Source: Symsagittifera roscoffensis
Taxonomy: Eukaryota; Xenacoelomorpha; Acoela; Convolutidae
Reading direction: 5' to 3'
NCBI RefSeq assembly: GCF_963678635.1
Contig: NC_087066.1
Location: forward strand, 64,238,282 to 64,302,281
DNA length: 64,000 nt
Positions 62,466 through 64,000 of the stretch are shown in pieces. Both the position numbers and the translations under genes were made by a program. Numbering within the stretch: position 1 is the stretch's first letter; each line of letters starts with the position of its first letter. The notes under the pieces are model-generated. The model had not been told where the DNA came from and searched no databases. It worked only from the letters and a program-made list of their open reading frames with translations.

Positions 62466-62853
62466 CGAGGGCAAAAACAAAAAGAAGATGGCTGAGAAAA
62501 AGAAACCCTGTGATTATAGCAGCATTTCACAATCCATCTTGATGATTCAATATCGGTTGAATGACAGTCAGACGTTGGCAAATAAAGTGAGCGATAACAT
62601 CAATAAGCAGAAAAAATCACGACAAAAAATGGAAACTTGTACGCCCTCTTTAAAATCATCCTTTTCAAATGAACTGAAATCAAAATGGTGTACAGACTTG
62701 AATGTTATGGGTGCAAATTCATCTATGTTGACCGGACGCCCCGACATCTCACCACAAGGATTGAGGAACAACGAAAAGAGAAAACCCCAGTTGGACAGCA
62801 TATACGGTAGTGTGGTAGTGATAGTGATAAGTCGGAGTTTAATTAATGGATAA
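62466..62853 (+). pseudogene. Host reading frame, piece 3
   Basis: Continues the frame of 37766-37862 without a shift (the duplication encodes WSSRVASQAVGKII) to a TAA at 62851-62853. Lys/Ser/Asn-rich, with KNKKKMAEKKK near the junction. No domain recognised. The Met at 62404 lies in the filler and is not a genuine start. Probably the C-terminal part of a host or transposon-encoded protein disrupted by E1 and E2. Confidence 0.5.
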
Positions 62854-64000
62854 TCGACCAGGCCTTCAGCAGCATTAGGTTACTTACATTAGAGGCGCTG
62901 CAGACTAGGAAAGAGAGACCGGCAATTCACCCGCGCGACGAGTTTGCAAGTAGGGAGCTGACACCAAGGCTATAATTCCAGAAACGAAAATTTTGGCTAA
63001 AACAAAAACCTCTGAATGACTTACATGTTAGCATGAACTTAGCGACAAAAGGAAATTGTAAAAACAAAAAAATTGAAAACTCGCAGAAACTTGTGACTAA
63101 ATGAGTAAAACTAATACATAACAATTGTTCCATTTTTTAGTAATAATTGTGAAGTTGTGATTGGTTAAGTTTTTTAAATTTTGAATTATTGACACTTTTT
63201 ATGATCTTTGATAGTTTTGTACAAATAAATAAGCTTTTTAAAAACTGAAGATGCACAAAAAGATTCTCAAAAGCAACTATTCTAAGTCCTAACTAATTTA
63301 TCTGTGCTTGTTTTTTGTATTAGCGAACAGCTAGCGGTTTATGATCTATTGAACAGAAACAACATAAACTGTTTTCCATGGGTTGCCAAATTAACCTCCA
63401 AAATTTGTTTTCAGAACCTCTACAGTGCACTATTGTAATCAAAATAGTGCCTCTCCATCTTACTACACTAACATTGAAATTAACTTTTATAATTTTTTTA
63501 TCATATATCTTTTACATTAAACAACACTGTTACTATAATAACTATTTAAAAAAATTTTTTTTTGATTTACATAACAACCACACAAAATTTTCTGGAATAA
63601 AACTTCTTCGATCAGATGAAGTCCGTCCTAATCCGCGTCTGCTGAATGTAACCTCTTTTCGTGATACTAGAAAACTACAACAGTACTTTTGAATTTTTAC
63701 AACGAAATTGCTAAAGCAAAGCTAGGAAACGTTCAGACCTAAAATCACTTGTAAAAACGAATAGTGAAAACACGGTTTTTGTCTTTTCGGAAACATGAAA
63801 AAATGACTCAAAAGAGGAAACAATATAGGCCCCAGATAGTGATTTTTTAATACTGCGATGCGACAGATCAGTCGAAGCTAGCAAGAAAACAAAAGGAGAC
63901 GGCGTCATACTTTGAGTACCAAAACACTTACTTGAAAACTATAATAAGATTGAAATGCTCTGCAAAAAAAAAACATGACAGTTTGTGGATTGAACTGCAT
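62854..64000. other. AT-rich right flank
   Basis: No gene, RNA or repeat termini recognised. The 104-codon plus-strand frame at 63378-63692 is A/T-driven and has no motif. Confidence 0.5.

Noticed and set aside
63378-63692. A 104-codon plus-strand frame as a host exon.
   Set aside because: Composition-driven, with no motif, splice signals or conservation evidence.

Overview
The window is eukaryotic, most likely from an invertebrate animal. The flanks are AT-rich and hold interspersed repeats, a tRNA-derived SINE family, a hAT transposon and one plausible two-exon host gene. Nothing bacterial is present. The species cannot be named from the sequence.

About three quarters of the window is two adjacent giant Ty3/gypsy-type LTR retrotransposons, both on the minus strand. 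E1 is 13132-37593 (24,462 bp) with LTRs of 884 bp each. E2 is 37863-62378 (24,516 bp) with LTRs of 927 bp each. Only 269 bp of host DNA separates them. They are related but distinct families with the same layout. In the sense (minus) direction this is: 5' LTR; a primer-binding site 12 nt inside the LTR; a ~3 kb structured non-coding leader; Gag with two zinc knuckles; retropepsin; RT, RNase H, a long spacer and a DD35E integrase; a degenerate macro domain; a ~0.35-0.45 kb gap with a conserved 3' splice site; a giant ORF of about 2,900-3,000 residues in the envelope position; a 3' UTR with a covarying hairpin; the polypurine tract; and the 3' LTR.

E1 is young: I found three LTR mismatches by eye. 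It is nearly open, with a few single-nucleotide breaks and two in-frame TAG codons. E2 is older (about 27 LTR mismatches by eye) and carries many stops and frameshifts, including loss of the protease catalytic Asp.

The most novel material is in four places. First, the giant third ORF is not an envelope: it has an SGNH/GDSL-hydrolase-like domain, a second degenerate SGNH-like domain, a coiled coil and conserved Cys/His clusters. Second, a three-domain RNA motif with covarying stems lies upstream of gag (two copies in E1, one in E2). Third, the leaders contain arrays of CCCTCC/GGAGGG stem-loops whose stems covary between E1 and E2. Fourth, a hairpin next to the polypurine tract, with compensatory stem changes and a possible pseudoknot, is found both at the 3' end and inside pol in each element.

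Both elements interrupt one old plus-strand host reading frame (12987-13131, 37594-37862, 62466-62853). E2's insertion looks non-canonical: a 52-bp target duplication plus 35 bp of filler resembling its own polypurine-tract neighbourhood.

Left flank: repeat family A (several copies), a perfect 144-bp-arm palindrome, a candidate two-exon gene on the minus strand, three SINE copies, and a 1,448-bp hAT element with an 8-bp target duplication. Right flank: the last piece of the interrupted host frame, then AT-rich sequence in which I see no gene.
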